Origin: an uncultured Prochlorococcus sp.
GTDB taxonomy: Bacteria; Cyanobacteriota; Cyanobacteriia; PCC-6307; Cyanobiaceae
Length of the DNA stretch: 64,000 nucleotides
Assembly (NCBI GenBank): GCA_902572825.1
Contig: CACGHD010000002.1
Location: 1 to 64,000, forward strand
Direction: 5' to 3'
Under the pieces are notes generated by a model, which ran no database searches, was not told the DNA's origin, and saw only the letters and a list, made by a program, of their open reading frames with translations. Positions 63,968 to 64,000 of the stretch are shown in pieces (the stretch's first letter is position 1; every line of letters begins with the position of its first letter). Position numbers and translations under genes: made by a program.

Positions 63968-64000
63968 TTTTTTAAAAATTTTTTTTTTAAAGGTTGTTAC

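Overview
The window looks like chromosomal DNA of a high-light-type Prochlorococcus (marine picocyanobacterium). The DNA is very AT-rich, genes are packed with short gaps and 1-17 bp overlaps, and several start codons are TTG. Marker content is cyanobacterial: the oxygen-dependent chlorophyll cyclase AcsF, CobN, a CCB-type cytochrome assembly factor, HemJ, and cyanobacterial domains of unknown function (DUF1995, DUF2996, DUF3038, DUF4335, DUF2949, DUF565 and the picocyanobacterial DUF1651). No insertion sequence, prophage or CRISPR array is visible. The species assignment is inference from gene content; no database was searched.

Layout: 1-25 kb is core metabolism (ribBA, argC, purN, pgi, leuS, dapF, a cysteine desulfurase, dacB, coaD, uvrC, hemJ, cobN, ilvE, metH, an Ap4A phosphorylase-like gene). 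25.5-27.7 kb holds a protein joining a ribbon-helix-helix (RHH) DNA-binding domain to a C-terminal J-domain, followed by three copies of a dyad-rich repeat and a small exported protein. 27.7-36.3 kb is translation and RNA work (pheT, rpmG, rpsR, a minimal RNB exonuclease, metG, trmL, tRNA-Met) plus cobU and an LptC-like lipoprotein. 36.9-40.8 kb, just after tRNA-Met, clpS and a DUF1651 gene, is a loose region of small ORFs. It contains an RHH repressor-like gene with three AGTGT-N-ACACT palindromes around it and a decayed thioredoxin-like pseudogene. 40.8-64 kb returns to dense core genes: 2-Cys peroxiredoxin, an FtsH whose zinc motif is destroyed, rpmF, a Psb30-like peptide, a split UPF0016 manganese exporter, an RNase R-like protein without its catalytic aspartates, acsF, tldD/tldE, fmt, terC, mfd, a DUF cluster, a UbiH-like monooxygenase and dapB.

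Themes: vitamin B12 recurs (CobN makes it, CobU finishes it, MetH uses it), as do lysine/peptidoglycan (dapF, dacB, dapB), chlorophyll/heme (hemJ, acsF) and photosynthetic assembly (CCB, Ycf20-like, Psb30-like). The most notable observations are (i) two enzyme-derived proteins with lost active sites, FtsH-like and RNase R-like, the second set against a catalytic-motif-bearing but stripped-down RNB protein elsewhere in the window; (ii) two RHH proteins each lying beside its own family of palindromic repeats, which look like operators; (iii) a DUF3038 gene whose conserved N-terminus has no canonical start codon; and (iv) a run of small proteins and a multi-lesion pseudogene in the 36.9-40.8 kb region.
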